36,182 nt of DNA from Acidobacteriota bacterium (GTDB lineage: Bacteria; Acidobacteriota; Terriglobia; Terriglobales; Acidobacteriaceae), in NCBI GenBank assembly GCA_013289875.1, contig JABCZC010000043.1, positions 1 to 36,182 of the forward strand, given 5' to 3'. Position numbers and translations under genes: made by a program. The notes under the pieces were generated by a model. It was not told the origin of the DNA, did no database searches, and saw only the letters and a list, made by a program, of their open reading frames with translations. This document shows, piece after piece, positions 7,979-17,193 of this stretch. Position 1 is the stretch's first letter; the number at the start of each line of letters is the position of its first letter.

Positions 7979-9646
7979 TCAGCGAATCCTGCCGATCCAG
8001 TCGGCGACGATCTGAATAACTTCCGGCGCCACATGCGCAGGATGAAAATATTCCTGTCCGGTCGAATCTCCTGTAACCGGCATCATCAGGTGATTCAGGC
8101 CCTCTAGCTGCTTGCTCTCGCTCCCGGGAGCCGTGCTGGCTTTCTGGAGCGCCTCAAAATCCTGTTCACTGACCTGGATGTCCTTCGTGCCGCGCAGCAC
8201 CAGAGCAGGCAGCCCGAGCTTCGCCAACTCAGCAGCGGGATCCTGGCTGACCCATGATCTCCAGTACCTCTCGGGGAGCCGGAGGGGCGGCGAGCCCACC
8301 ATCTCGTCTTCGGGGGTCGTTGGATCGTTGATGGTTCGAAATATCTCTTCCCACTGCTTCTGGATGGCATTAAGCTGGTCCGCGCCGGCACCCTGGAGCT
8401 TCGCCTGGAAAATGAGCTGGCGTTCGAGGGTTTGTTGAATCCCGATAGCCCCTCCGGCCAGGAAAATGATGCCGCGCAAGGAGCCGGCAGATTGTTGCAA
8501 CCGGTCCGCGGCGATTACTGGCGCCATGGTTCCACCCAGGCTGTGCCCGAGCAGAAAGACCCGCTTCGCGTCGACCTCGGTCAGCGTGGACGCATAAGCA
8601 AGGGCCGCCACGGCATCGAAGGTTACCTCGTGATCGAGATCGGGATGATCCTTGAAGGTATCCGGGGCAAAGTGGGTTCGCTTGTCGTAGCGTAGAGTAG
8701 CGATGCCATCCGCAGCGAGGCCGTATGCGAGGTCGCGGAAGGGCTTATTGGGCCCGGGCCCGATACTCTCATCCGCATCATGAGGGCCGGACCCATGGAC
8801 GAGAACAACGATCGGCACAGGTTCTTTACGATTTTTCGGGAGCGCCAGAACGGCAGGAATCTTCAATCCATCGCTGGCAAAGGAGACGTTCCGCTCTTCC
8901 ACTGCTTCTGCCCCGGGCACAGGTCCGGAAACAGCTCCCTCATCCGTTTCAATCAGGACGAAGCCGCTTCGTCGATAGGACAAGCTTTGGACTGGAACGG
9001 AGAATTCCATCAGATTGTTCCTGAGATCGGCCCAGATATCGGCCCGAGCGTTGGCAATGATCAGGTGCCAGTGTTTCAACAGGACTGGGGTGCCGTCGAG
9101 CGTGCCTTCCCCGGCCTCCGCGGCGGTAAGCTCCATCGGCACCTGCACGCCCTTGCCCTGGGCCAGGAGAGCCCAGTATTGGTGATCGGGCTGCGGGTGA
9201 GTTGTCTCAAGGTAGATCAGCCCCTGAACGCCGCTGGGGTCGAAGTTATTGAATACAAACGAGGCATGATGCATATCGAAGGTGTTCGTTACCCGACTTC
9301 CGCCCGTCACGCCGCCATCGTAATTCAACTTGCCGCTCCGTTCATCCGCGGTTATCGAAGCAGACTGGATCAAATCGTTGATATGGACGGAAAGCGAATC
9401 CGACTTCAGTTCGTAGTTCGGGCCCAGCTCCGCTTGGCGGATGGCCTCTATCGATGTGCCTCCGGTTACATAGGAGTAGTGCGCCTTGAGCCGAAAACCG
9501 CTCTTCACCGCAGTAAACTGATAGTCCGCCTTGCCGATCTGTTTGTTCCCAAGCTCAAGCAGGAACCGCGCTGGAACGCTCTGAGCCATGGCTAGGACGA
9601 ATGTCCCGGTCAGGCACAAAAGCCACACGATCCGGCGGGCGATCAC
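7979..9646 (-). CDS. Secreted two-domain alpha/beta hydrolase
   Basis: With the GTG at 9646 the protein has 555 residues and opens with a signal peptide (RRIVWLLCLTGTFVLAMAQS). AGGAGG lies 4 bases upstream of the GTG, which favours it over the open-frame start at 9703. Residues of about 25-245 form a beta-rich domain with no catalytic motif that I recognise. The C-terminal half is an alpha/beta hydrolase: oxyanion-loop VHGSG at 283-287, nucleophile motif GHSLGG with Ser369, a probable acid in LRGTKDIQV, and the histidine in GLNHLMM near the end. The enzyme is probably an esterase or peptidase-like hydrolase exported to the periplasm. The actual substrate is unknown. It is divergent from the DinB-like gene. 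Confidence 0.87.
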   Translation of the reverse strand: MIARRIVWLLCLTGTFVLAMAQSVPARFLLELGNKQIGKADYQFTAVKSGFRLKAHYSYVTGGTSIEAIRQAELGPNYELKSDSLSVHINDLIQSASITADERSGKLNYDGGVTGGSRVTNTFDMHHASFVFNNFDPSGVQGLIYLETTHPQPDHQYWALLAQGKGVQVPMELTAAEAGEGTLDGTPVLLKHWHLIIANARADIWADLRNNLMEFSVPVQSLSYRRSGFVLIETDEGAVSGPVPGAEAVEERNVSFASDGLKIPAVLALPKNRKEPVPIVVLVHGSGPHDADESIGPGPNKPFRDLAYGLAADGIATLRYDKRTHFAPDTFKDHPDLDHEVTFDAVAALAYASTLTEVDAKRVFLLGHSLGGTMAPVIAADRLQQSAGSLRGIIFLAGGAIGIQQTLERQLIFQAKLQGAGADQLNAIQKQWEEIFRTINDPTTPEDEMVGSPPLRLPERYWRSWVSQDPAAELAKLGLPALVLRGTKDIQVSEQDFEALQKASTAPGSESKQLEGLNHLMMPVTGDSTGQEYFHPAHVAPEVIQIVADWIGRIR

Positions 9647-9738
9647 ATTGCCTCCTGTTCCTTCCTGCCAGAGAGTGTACGTGCAATGTCCACCCGTTAT
9701 CATGAGCGCGACTTTAGAAATTAATTTGGAGGCAGTTT

Positions 9739-10224
9739 ATGAATGAGCTTGAGCGAACCTTGATCGCAAACGGTGTGGGTGCTCCGCCTTCCCACATTCT
9801 TGAAGCTATCGACGACAAAACAGCCCACCGCAGATATGCCGGTCCACCCCACTCCATCTACGAGGAAGTCTGGCATCTGGCATTCTGGCAGAAGCTTTCT
9901 CTGGATTGGATTGCCGGCGTGCAGACGCCCTATCCCGCGCACGCCTCCGATGGTTTCCCAACCTCGTTCGACGAGGCGTGGTCCGCGCTGCGGGAACGAT
10001 TCCTTCGAGGCGCAAAACAGGCCGCGCAAATCGCCGCGGACGCGGGCAGGCTTGAGACTTCCGTTCTTTGCCTCTCGCGCGATCCCGATGCGCCGCGTAC
10101 GATGCCGGTTCGCGAGCAGCTTGAGGGCATCGCAGCTCACAACGCATATCACCTCGGTCGCATTGTGCTGCTGCGCCAGCTTTTCGGGGTCTGGCCACCG
10201 CCTTCAGGCGGCGACTCGTGGTGA
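9739..10224 (+). CDS. DinB-like four-helix-bundle protein, putative metal-dependent enzyme
   Basis: The 161-residue protein has the DinB/DUF664-type fold, a four-helix bundle holding a divalent metal with three histidines. These can be placed at H46 (EEVWHLAFW), H134 and H138 (AAHNAYHLGRI), the usual spacing. Members include thiol-dependent transferases such as bacillithiol- and mycothiol-S-transferases and maleylpyruvate isomerases, but many have no known substrate. The start is well supported by GGAGG 7 bases before the ATG at 9739. The protein is cytoplasmic. It is divergent from the secreted hydrolase and about 220 bases upstream of the small XRE regulator. Nothing in the context says which reaction it catalyses. 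Confidence 0.85.
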   Translation: MNELERTLIANGVGAPPSHILEAIDDKTAHRRYAGPPHSIYEEVWHLAFWQKLSLDWIAGVQTPYPAHASDGFPTSFDEAWSALRERFLRGAKQAAQIAADAGRLETSVLCLSRDPDAPRTMPVREQLEGIAAHNAYHLGRIVLLRQLFGVWPPPSGGDSW

Positions 10225-10337
10225 GAAACGGCGTTTTGGATCAGAGCAACGCGTGACTTTGTCCGAAAACTGGATATGAGGAACCATGGAAGGAACATTT
10301 TTGATCTACGACATTAAATTGTCGGCGATCTCCTTCA

Positions 10338-10383
10338 TTCTTCAAAGAAAGTTCTTGCTTGCAACCCTGCGCGCATGTTAACT
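10338..10383 (+). promoter_or_regulatory. Candidate promoter and operator for the XRE regulator
   Basis: TTCTTCAAAGAA (10338-10349) and AAGAAAGTTCTT (10345-10356) give overlapping inverted repeats built from TTCTT/AAGAA half-sites. Directly after them come TTGCTT at 10355-10360, a 17-base spacer and TTAACT at 10378-10383, a weak -35/-10 pair. The arrangement would suit autoregulation by the adjacent helix-turn-helix protein. Weak motifs; tentative. Confidence 0.3.
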
Positions 10384-10450
10384 ATGCAGCCAACACTCCG
10401 CCAAACCCACCTGTTCTCACAAAGGGGGAAGTGTAGTTAAGGGCATGTAT

Positions 10451-10798
10451 ATGAAAATTGGGACGACGATCCGGGGATACCGCCTCCAGAAGGGGCTATC
10501 CCAGGGGGATATTGAAAAGCGTACAGGCCTGTTACGCTGCTATCTGTCTCGGGTGGAGAACGGTCACACCGTTCCCTCTCTCGATACCCTGGCCAAAATC
10601 GCTCACGCGCTGGATCTTCCATTGGCTCAGTTCTTCGCGGAAGATTCGCTTGGCCGGGAACTGAATACGCAGAAGCTCACGGACGATGAGCTCCGCTTCT
10701 TAACCCAGATCCGCCGTTACTCTACCAATTTGAATGACAGCGATCGCAAGCTGCTGCTGGCCATGGTTAAAAAGTTCGCGGCCACTGCTGTCCGGTAA
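10451..10798 (+). CDS. XRE-family helix-turn-helix regulator
   Basis: A small DNA-binding protein of 115 residues. Residues of about 3-60 form a Cro/C1-type helix-turn-helix: IGTTIRGYRLQKGLSQGDIE with recognition-helix segment CYLSRVENGHTVPSL and the usual TLAKIAHALDLPLAQFF end. The C-terminal half (LTDDELRFLTQIRRYSTNLNDSDRKLLLAMVKK in sections) is short, helical and probably used for dimerisation. No effector domain is present. Two start codons are in frame at 10445 and 10451; AAGGG at 10439-10443 sits 7 bases before the second, so I use that one. It probably regulates itself and perhaps neighbouring genes. The gene converges on the rhomboid gene with about 97 bases between stops. Confidence 0.88.
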   Translation: MKIGTTIRGYRLQKGLSQGDIEKRTGLLRCYLSRVENGHTVPSLDTLAKIAHALDLPLAQFFAEDSLGRELNTQKLTDDELRFLTQIRRYSTNLNDSDRKLLLAMVKKFAATAVR

Positions 10799-10895
10799 AA
10801 CTTCTCTCTCAGGCGCACTCCCCCGCCGCCTAAGATTTCAGGAAATATCGTTTCTATCCCGTCCACTCTGCAGCCGGGTCGGCGGAGAGGCCATG

Positions 10896-11819
10896 CTATT
10901 GCTGCCAGAAGGCGCGCAGCCCGAAAGCTGCGAGCATCAGCGCAAACGTCATTCCCCCAATCGCGAGCCTGCGACGACGGATAAAGGTTGCCCTCGGCGC
11001 GCCTATCCGCGGCACCAGCGGCACACCCAGCGCCAGACCACTCAGGAAACCACCGAGATGCGCCATGTTGTCGATGCGTACCGGGCTTGGGCCAAAGGCG
11101 GTGTAGAGGCCGATCGCGAAGTTCAGGATCGCAAACTGAATTACGCTCCAGCGCAGCCGTTTGAGCTCGACCTTAGGAAGCGGCAACAGGGGCGATTTGA
11201 GCAGCACGATGAGCACGCCCGCCAATCCGAAGACGGCACCAGAAGCGCCCGCGCCCACAATCGACGGGTGATCCGCAACACCGGGATTCACCGCTATGCT
11301 TAAGAGATTTCCGGCCAAACCGGTAAGAATGTATGCAGCGAAGACGCCCATCGGCCCCATGAGCGGCTCGGCGAGGAGACCCAGGTTCCACAGGCACCAC
11401 ATGTTGGTGGCGATGTGGATGATTCCCACGTGGACAAACATTGCGGTGATCAGCCGCCACCACTGTCCATATTGCAGCACCAGTGTTCCGTTGTTCGCGC
11501 CCCACAGCACCAACTGCCGTGTGGTGGGCGATAAAAACGACACGCCCGACAGCACCATACCCAGAAATACAGCACAATTGATGCCGAGAAGAGTGTAGGT
11601 CGCAGGAGCGGAGGCCCAGCTCGGACCCCTTCGCGGCCGGGCGACAGGAGGTTGCGGCGGTCCGTATTGTTCGGGAGGCGGGTACCAGGAGCCGTTTTGC
11701 GTGCCTGCAACAGGCGGCAGGATTTCCGGCTGTGCGCTGCCGGAGCGAAATCCAGCCACACCGGTTCCGTCGTCCTTCCGTGGTATGCCGCTATGCTGCC
11801 GGCTTTGATCCATATCCAT
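10896..11819 (-). CDS. Rhomboid family intramembrane serine protease
   Basis: Using the ATG at 11819 the protein has 307 residues. Residues of about 1-80 are a proline-rich, probably disordered cytoplasmic tail (PPPEQYGPPQPP). The rest has the rhomboid membrane layout. YGQWWRLITAMFVHVGIIHIATNMWCLW contains the helix-2 histidine/asparagine region. The nucleophile serine lies in GAGASGAVFGL (GxSG motif) and the catalytic histidine in NMAHLGGFLSG. Rhomboids cleave membrane proteins within their transmembrane helices in the inner membrane. The open frame runs on upstream to 11897, but that part overlaps the purH promoter region and lacks rhomboid features. No recognised zinc finger is present in the tail. 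The gene is divergent from purH. Confidence 0.9.
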   Translation of the reverse strand: MDMDQSRQHSGIPRKDDGTGVAGFRSGSAQPEILPPVAGTQNGSWYPPPEQYGPPQPPVARPRRGPSWASAPATYTLLGINCAVFLGMVLSGVSFLSPTTRQLVLWGANNGTLVLQYGQWWRLITAMFVHVGIIHIATNMWCLWNLGLLAEPLMGPMGVFAAYILTGLAGNLLSIAVNPGVADHPSIVGAGASGAVFGLAGVLIVLLKSPLLPLPKVELKRLRWSVIQFAILNFAIGLYTAFGPSPVRIDNMAHLGGFLSGLALGVPLVPRIGAPRATFIRRRRLAIGGMTFALMLAAFGLRAFWQQ

Positions 11820-11873
11820 AACCTGTGTCTCTAACCTATTCTCACTCTTCGTTGCTGACAAATATGGGCCAGC

Positions 11874-11902
11874 ATGACAATCCGATGCGCTACCCATACA
11901 AT
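11874..11902 (+). promoter_or_regulatory. Sigma-70-like promoter for purH
   Basis: ATGACA (11874-11879, five of six matches to TTGACA) and TACAAT (11897-11902, five of six to TATAAT) are spaced by exactly 17 bases. Transcription would begin near 11909, about 65 bases before the preferred purH start. This shows that the longer open frame beginning at 11874 cannot all be translated. Confidence 0.6.
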
Positions 11903-11972
11903 TTTCCTTTACTTACCGGATCTAGGCGCGACATTCTCATCCATTGCTTTCATCAGTTACAGGAGCAGCCTC

Positions 11973-13568
11973 TTGAGCGGCAAAAGACAAATGCGGCGCG
12001 CACTCCTCAGCGTTACCGACAAATCGGGCCTTGTTGCTTTCGCAACGCAACTTGCCGGGCACGGCATCGAGCTTGTCTCCACGGGCGGGACGGCGCGGGC
12101 ACTGCGCGAATCCGGCCTCATCGTTCTCGATATCTCCGAGTTAACCGGCTTTCCGGAGATGCTCGATGGCCGCGTCAAGACTCTGCATCCCAAGGTCCAC
12201 GGAGGAATTCTTCACATTCGCGGCAACGCCGAACATCGTGCAGCGGTTGAGGAACATGGCATCCAGCCGATCGACATGGTGGTGGTGAATCTCTACGCCT
12301 TCGAGGCGACTGTTTCGAAGCCTGGCGCGACTTTCGCTGAAATCATCGAGAATATCGACATTGGTGGGCCTTCGATGATCCGCTCTGCCGCAAAAAACTT
12401 TGAAGACGTGACGATCGTTACGTCTCCAGCGGACTACCGGGCCATTGCCGAGGAGCTTGCGGCTAACGCCGGAGCTCTTACCCGCGAAACCCGGTGGCGT
12501 CTTGCCCAGCAGGCCTTTTCTGTGACTGCTGCCTACGATACGGCGATTGCCAACACGCTTCAGGGGATTGTCTCGCCCGAACCCGCTGAGTCGCCCGTCC
12601 AGTTTTTCGATCCGTTGACGTCGGAGTTCCCCAATGCTCTCCGCATCTCCTATCCGCTTGCGCAGCGGCTGCGCTATGGCGAGAACCCGCACCAGCGCGC
12701 TGCTCTTTACTCCGATGGCTCGGGAACTGGGATTGCCGGAGCGACGCAGTTGCAAGGCAAGGAACTCAGCTTCAATAATCTGGTCGATCTCGATGCCTGC
12801 TGGGATCTAGTGCAGGATCTGGGTAAGGACTCCGATGCGGCGGGAGTCGCCATCATCAAGCACACCAACCCATGCGGCGCGGCCACTGGCGCGACCGTGC
12901 TTGAGGCTTACCGGAAGGCTCTGGCTGCCGATCCCGTGTCGGCCTTCGGCGGCGTGATCGGGATCAACCGTGAGGTGGATGATGCGGCTGCTGAGGAGAT
13001 CGCCAAGCTTTTTGTTGAAGCGATTGCCGCGCCCAGCTTTTCGCCCGAGGCTCGCGGGCGTTTCAGTGCGAAGAAAAATCTTCGCCTTGTCGAAGTCCGC
13101 CACGCACAAGCGGCCCGAGCTTTGAAGCAGGTGTCGGGGGGGCTTCTGTTGCAGGATGCCGACCACGGAAGTGTCTCCGCCACTGAGCTTGAGACGGTTA
13201 CCGTGCGCAAGCCTACCGAAGATGAGCTTTCATCGCTGCTTTTCGCCTGGCGCGTGTGCAAGCACGTTAAGTCGAATGCCATCGTGTACGCCCGCAACGG
13301 GCAGGTGCTGGGAGTGGGGGCGGGACAGATGAGTCGGGTGGATGCGGCGAAATTCGGAGCCATGAAGGCCGTTCTGCCGCTTGCCGGCTGCGTCGCGGCG
13401 TCGGACGCCTTCTTTCCATTCCCCGACGGACTCGAAGTGGTTGTGGCGGCGGGTGCGACGGCTGTAATTCAACCCGGAGGATCCGTAAAAGACCCCGAGG
13501 TCATCGCTGCGTCAGACTCGCTCGGCATTGCCATGGTTTTCACCCACATGCGGCACTTCCGTCATTGA
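11973..13568 (+). CDS. purH: Bifunctional AICAR formyltransferase/IMP cyclohydrolase
   Basis: PurH catalyses the last two steps of IMP synthesis. The N-terminal MGS-like cyclohydrolase domain opens with [17 protein letters not shown] and includes [13 protein letters not shown], the [13 protein letters not shown] stretch and [16 protein letters not shown]. The formyltransferase domain follows, with [14 protein letters not shown], the [15 protein letters not shown] segment, [10 protein letters not shown] (catalytic Lys-His), SAFGGVIG, and a [10 protein letters not shown] stretch before the C-terminal MRHFRH. TTG at 11973 has AGGAG at 11961-11965, spacing 7, giving 531 residues. The ATG at 11991 (525 residues) starts exactly where most PurH proteins do but has no Shine-Dalgarno. 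The extra residues, if made, are SGKRQ. Divergent from the rhomboid gene. Confidence 0.95.
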   Translation: MSGKRQMRRALLSVTDKSGLVAFATQLAGHGIELVSTGGTARALRESGLIVLDISELTGFPEMLDGRVKTLHPKVHGGILHIRGNAEHRAAVEEHGIQPIDMVVVNLYAFEATVSKPGATFAEIIENIDIGGPSMIRSAAKNFEDVTIVTSPADYRAIAEELAANAGALTRETRWRLAQQAFSVTAAYDTAIANTLQGIVSPEPAESPVQFFDPLTSEFPNALRISYPLAQRLRYGENPHQRAALYSDGSGTGIAGATQLQGKELSFNNLVDLDACWDLVQDLGKDSDAAGVAIIKHTNPCGAATGATVLEAYRKALAADPVSAFGGVIGINREVDDAAAEEIAKLFVEAIAAPSFSPEARGRFSAKKNLRLVEVRHAQAARALKQVSGGLLLQDADHGSVSATELETVTVRKPTEDELSSLLFAWRVCKHVKSNAIVYARNGQVLGVGAGQMSRVDAAKFGAMKAVLPLAGCVAASDAFFPFPDGLEVVVAAGATAVIQPGGSVKDPEVIAASDSLGIAMVFTHMRHFRH

Positions 13569-13619
13569 CCAGCATTGCACGGGATCAAAGCTTCACCAAA
13601 GCATGCACCCTGAACCGGG

Positions 13620-13639
13620 TTACAATCGTCTTATTGTAA
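13620..13639. repeat. Perfect inverted repeat TTACAAT-N6-ATTGTAA between purH and the TPR gene
   Basis: Two 7-base arms at 13620-13626 and 13633-13639 are separated by CGTCTT. The site is about 51 bases after the purH stop and 120 before the TPR gene ATG. It contains a -10-like TACAAT, but I see no -35. It lacks a T-run, so it looks more like a protein-binding site than a terminator. The octamer ACAATCGT recurs in the tig leader repeat. Confidence 0.45.
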
Positions 13640-13760
13640 TGACGTGCTAGGCAGCGCGGCAGCGTCCGTACCAGGTCCTATTGAAGTTATTCGAGATAAG
13701 TCGAGCCGGGGCATCTGCCAGATCATTTGCCGAGTCCGGGCGCAGGGATTCCCAGCGATC

Positions 13761-15887
13761 ATGAGCAGCAAGCCTCACTTTAGCAATATCGTCCGCACCA
13801 AAGCCCTTCACCTGGTGCTCTCAGTCACCCTGGCCTTTGCCGCTTTCTTCGCAATGCCGGCCAGCGCGCAGAGCGCCAAGCCTGCAGCGCCGATACCTCC
13901 GGCTGCCGCGACTAATTCCTCGGAACCCGATCGCGCCGGCGCCTATTACCACTACATGCTGGCACATGAATATGAGGATATGGCCAACACCTACGGCCGC
14001 CCCGAGTACGCCACGCGTGCCATCGAAGAATACAAGCTGGCTCTGAATGCCGATCCCACCTCGAAATTCCTGACCAGTGGACTGGCTGAACTTTACTTCC
14101 GCACCGGGCACGTCCGCGACGCGGTTCTGGCTGCGCAGGACCAGATCAAAAAAGATCCGAACAATGTCGAAGCCCACAAGCTGCTGGGACAAATCTATCT
14201 GCGCTCTCTGGGCGACGGCCAGCAGAATGGGCCGTCGGAAGAGATGCTCAAGCTCGCCATTGCCGAGTACATCAAAATCGTCTCTCTTGAGCCGGACAAC
14301 ATTCAGGACCATCTGCTGCTCGGCCAGTTGTACTCTTTCGCGCACGATTCGGTTCACGCCGAGGAACAGTTCTCGGCGGCGGAAAAGATCGATCCCGGGT
14401 CAGAGGAAACAGCCCTCAACCTGGCGCGCCTTTACACTGAGCAGGGCGATCCCGAACGCGCAATCAAAGTCCTCAACAGTCTGCCGGAGGACGACAAAAC
14501 GGGCAAGACTGAGTTCGTCCTGGGCGCCAGTTACGAGCGCCTCAAAGATACGCAGCATGCCATCGAGGCTTACAAGAAGGCTCTCGAACTTGAACCCGAC
14601 AACCTGGACACAGAACGCGCGCTGGCCAAGGCGCTCCTAAACGACAACCAACTCACCGCCGCGCTCGCGGCCTATCAGGACATCGCCTCGGGCGACCCCA
14701 CCGATCCTGACGCATATCTGCACATTTCGGAGATCCAGCGCCGCCAGGGGAATTACGAAGAAGCGCTCACTACGCTCAAGAAGGCCAAGTCTCTGGTGTC
14801 TGACTCGCTCGAGATTAACTTCAACGAGGGGCTCATCGACGATGCCTTGGGTCGCTACGACGACGCCGTACAAATCTTCGAGAAGATGGTCGCCGACTCC
14901 GAACACACCACCGGACAGTATTCCGAATCTGAAAAGAGCAATCGGTCCCTCTTCCTGGAACGGCTGGCCATCCTGTATCGCGAACAGAACAAGATTGATC
15001 AGGCAATTGCGACGTACCAAAAGATGGCCGATCTGGGGGGCGAGTTCGCCGCTCACGCTTATGAGTCTGAAGTAGACACCTATCGTGACGTCCATCAGTA
15101 CGACAAAGCCACGCAGGTAGCACGCGAAGCCACGGAGAAATTTCCGAAGCAGCGCGGCATCAAGTTGACGTATGCCATGCAGCTTGCGGACAACGGTCAC
15201 CCCGACGAAGGCATCGCGCTCGCGAAGTCCATGCTGACCAGGACCCCTGCGGACCTTGAGGTTTACCACCAACTCGCGAACATCTACACGCGGCTGCGTC
15301 GCTGGCAGGATGCCGCCGCAGCCATTGACCAGGCCGATCAGCTCTCCACAAAGCCGGACGACAAGTTTTTCATCGCTTTCCTGCGCGGCACTTTATTTGA
15401 ACGTCAAAAGCTCTACGATCAGGCTGAGACCGAGTTCCGCAAAGCGCTTGCACTCGATCCCAACAACAGCATGACCCTGAATTACCTCGGCTATATGCTG
15501 GCTGACCACGGCACAAAGCTTGAGGAAGCTTTGACCATGATCAAGAAAGCCGTCGAGCTCGATCCGCAAAACTATGCCTATCTCGATTCGCTTGGCTGGG
15601 CCTACTTCAAGCTCGGCCAGTACAACGTGGCAGAAACCGATCTGCGCAAGGCGGTCGAGCGCAACTCGATGGACGCCACGGTTCACGACCACCTCGGTGA
15701 AGTCTACGAAAAGACGGGACGCCTGAAGCTGGCCGCGGCGCAATGGGAAGAGTCGCTGAATGAATACGAGCACACCATGACTGCCGATATGGATCCAGGG
15801 GACGTGGGCAAAGTGCAGAAGAAGCTCGACAGCGTGCGGGTTCGCATTGCCCGGGAAGGACCCGTAGCGACATCCACGAAGCCTTGA
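13761..15887 (+). CDS. Secreted tetratricopeptide-repeat protein
   Basis: Starting at the ATG at 13761 the protein has 708 residues and a clear signal peptide: KALHLVLSVTLAFAAFFAMPASAQS, with cleavage likely after ASA. The open frame extends upstream to 13644, but placing the start there would bury the signal peptide. The mature protein is almost all helical 34-residue TPR units; at least ten can be counted by eye, such as AIEAYKKALELEPDNLDTE, AYQDIASGDPTDPDAY, AETEFRKALALDPNNSMTLNYLGYML, and the MIKKAVELDPQNYAYLDSLGWAYFKLGQ unit. No enzymatic domain is seen. TPR proteins act as scaffolds; exported ones often take part in envelope assembly, but nothing here names a partner. The 3' end touches the dNTPase gene. 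Function unknown. Confidence 0.87.
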   Translation: MSSKPHFSNIVRTKALHLVLSVTLAFAAFFAMPASAQSAKPAAPIPPAAATNSSEPDRAGAYYHYMLAHEYEDMANTYGRPEYATRAIEEYKLALNADPTSKFLTSGLAELYFRTGHVRDAVLAAQDQIKKDPNNVEAHKLLGQIYLRSLGDGQQNGPSEEMLKLAIAEYIKIVSLEPDNIQDHLLLGQLYSFAHDSVHAEEQFSAAEKIDPGSEETALNLARLYTEQGDPERAIKVLNSLPEDDKTGKTEFVLGASYERLKDTQHAIEAYKKALELEPDNLDTERALAKALLNDNQLTAALAAYQDIASGDPTDPDAYLHISEIQRRQGNYEEALTTLKKAKSLVSDSLEINFNEGLIDDALGRYDDAVQIFEKMVADSEHTTGQYSESEKSNRSLFLERLAILYREQNKIDQAIATYQKMADLGGEFAAHAYESEVDTYRDVHQYDKATQVAREATEKFPKQRGIKLTYAMQLADNGHPDEGIALAKSMLTRTPADLEVYHQLANIYTRLRRWQDAAAAIDQADQLSTKPDDKFFIAFLRGTLFERQKLYDQAETEFRKALALDPNNSMTLNYLGYMLADHGTKLEEALTMIKKAVELDPQNYAYLDSLGWAYFKLGQYNVAETDLRKAVERNSMDATVHDHLGEVYEKTGRLKLAAAQWEESLNEYEHTMTADMDPGDVGKVQKKLDSVRVRIAREGPVATSTKP

Positions 15888-15901
15888 TTCGTCAGATTCT
15901 G

Positions 15902-17032
15902 ATGCATCTGCCCGCCGATTGTGCGGTTACCAACACCGGGGCGCTCGTCGAACGCAGGTATCCCGAAGCTCCGCATCCTTACCGGCTTCCTTTCGAGCGC
16001 GATCGAGCGCGCATCATCCACGCGCGGGCCTTCCGGCGTCTGGCCGGCAAGACCCAGGTGTTCACACATCGCTACTCCGACCATTTTCGCAGCCGCCTCA
16101 CACACACGATGGAGGTGGCGCAGATCGCGCGCACGGTTGCTGCGGCGCTGGGTCTGAATGAAACGCTTGCGGAATCGCTTGCCCTCGTCCATGACATCGG
16201 GCACCCGCCGTATGGGCATGCAGGCGAACGAGCCCTTGACGAAGCCCTACGCGAGCACGGTCTTCGCTTCGATCACAATCTGCACGCCTTGCGTATCGTG
16301 GAGCACTTCGAAAGCAGGTATGCCGAGTTTCGCGGGCTAAACCTCACTCTCGGGGTCCGCGAGGGTATCATCAAGCACTCACGGGACTACTCCCCTGTCG
16401 ATCATCCGGAACTTGCCTCGTATTTCCTCGATCAGCGGCCGCCGCTCGAGGCCCAGCTCATCGATCTGGTCGACGAAATCGCCTACCTTACAGCCGATCT
16501 CGACGACGGCTTCGAAGCCGGGATATTGTCGCTGGGTGAAACGCGCGCGGGAATCCGGCTACTTGAAGGGTTCTATGTGCCAATGCAGGTCAAATATCCC
16601 GAGGCGGCTGAGAAACTCGTCTTTAACGAGGCACTGAAGCGCGTGCTCAACGCGCTGGTCGATGACTTAATCGACGAAACTCGCCTTCGCGCTGAGCGGG
16701 CAAACGCGGATACCCTCGAAGCGATCCGGGACTCGCCTCATCGCCTTGCCGCCTTCTCGCCAGCCATGGAAGAGTTGCGCCTCGAAGCCAAGCGCTACCT
16801 CTATGACCACCTTTACAATGCCCCCGAGCTTGCACACGATCATGACGAAGCCGAGCAGGTGATCGCGACACTCTTTCATGCCTGGGTTGCCAATCCGGAG
16901 TTGCTGCCGCAAAGTTACGCCTCGCAAATCGAAGAAGAGGGTGCTCCCCGGGTCGTTGCCGACTATATTGCCGGGATGACCGACCAATACATCCTCGGTC
17001 ACTATCAGGCCTGGACTTCGAGGAATGCCTGA
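15902..17032 (+). CDS. dgt: Deoxyguanosinetriphosphate triphosphohydrolase-like HD-domain protein
   Basis: The protein is a dNTP triphosphohydrolase of the HD superfamily, which removes tripolyphosphate from dNTPs and so lowers pool levels. With the ATG at 15902 it has 376 residues. The family signatures are FERDRARIIHARAFRRLAGKTQVF, the HTMEVAQIARTVA segment with a metal-binding His, and HDIGHPPYGHAGE with the HD pair; later DHNLHALRIVEHFE and the LIDLVDEIAYLTADLDDGF metal/active-site region follow. Bacterial homologues of this type 1-like form act on several dNTPs, so strict dGTP specificity should not be assumed. A TTG start at 15884 overlapping the TPR gene stop is also possible; neither start has a convincing ribosome binding site. 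It may be transcribed with the TPR gene. Confidence 0.9.
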   Translation: MHLPADCAVTNTGALVERRYPEAPHPYRLPFERDRARIIHARAFRRLAGKTQVFTHRYSDHFRSRLTHTMEVAQIARTVAAALGLNETLAESLALVHDIGHPPYGHAGERALDEALREHGLRFDHNLHALRIVEHFESRYAEFRGLNLTLGVREGIIKHSRDYSPVDHPELASYFLDQRPPLEAQLIDLVDEIAYLTADLDDGFEAGILSLGETRAGIRLLEGFYVPMQVKYPEAAEKLVFNEALKRVLNALVDDLIDETRLRAERANADTLEAIRDSPHRLAAFSPAMEELRLEAKRYLYDHLYNAPELAHDHDEAEQVIATLFHAWVANPELLPQSYASQIEEEGAPRVVADYIAGMTDQYILGHYQAWTSRNA

Positions 17033-17104
17033 AGAGAGCCGGTCAAGCAGGTTGAGCCTGTTCATTTCACATCTCTTCCTGCGGTAATTTCCACTCGCCG
17101 TGGT

Positions 17105-17133
17105 TTGCTCTTCAACGCGAAGCTCCGTACGAT
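17105..17133 (+). promoter_or_regulatory. Candidate tig promoter
   Basis: TTGCTC (17105-17110) and TACGAT (17128-17133) are spaced by 17 bases and each match four of six consensus bases. A start near 17140 would give tig a leader of about 100 bases that includes the hairpin at 17194-17213. Confidence 0.4.
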
Positions 17134-17193
17134 AGATGAGACGTCCCCTGTTGCGTTCCCACCCGGTACCGCGCACATTCGAACGCATCCGAA

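Noticed and set aside
8780..9595. Long open frame on the plus strand within the secreted hydrolase gene
   Set aside because: Opposite strand of a well-supported alpha/beta hydrolase; no domain and residue composition typical of antisense shadows in high-GC DNA.
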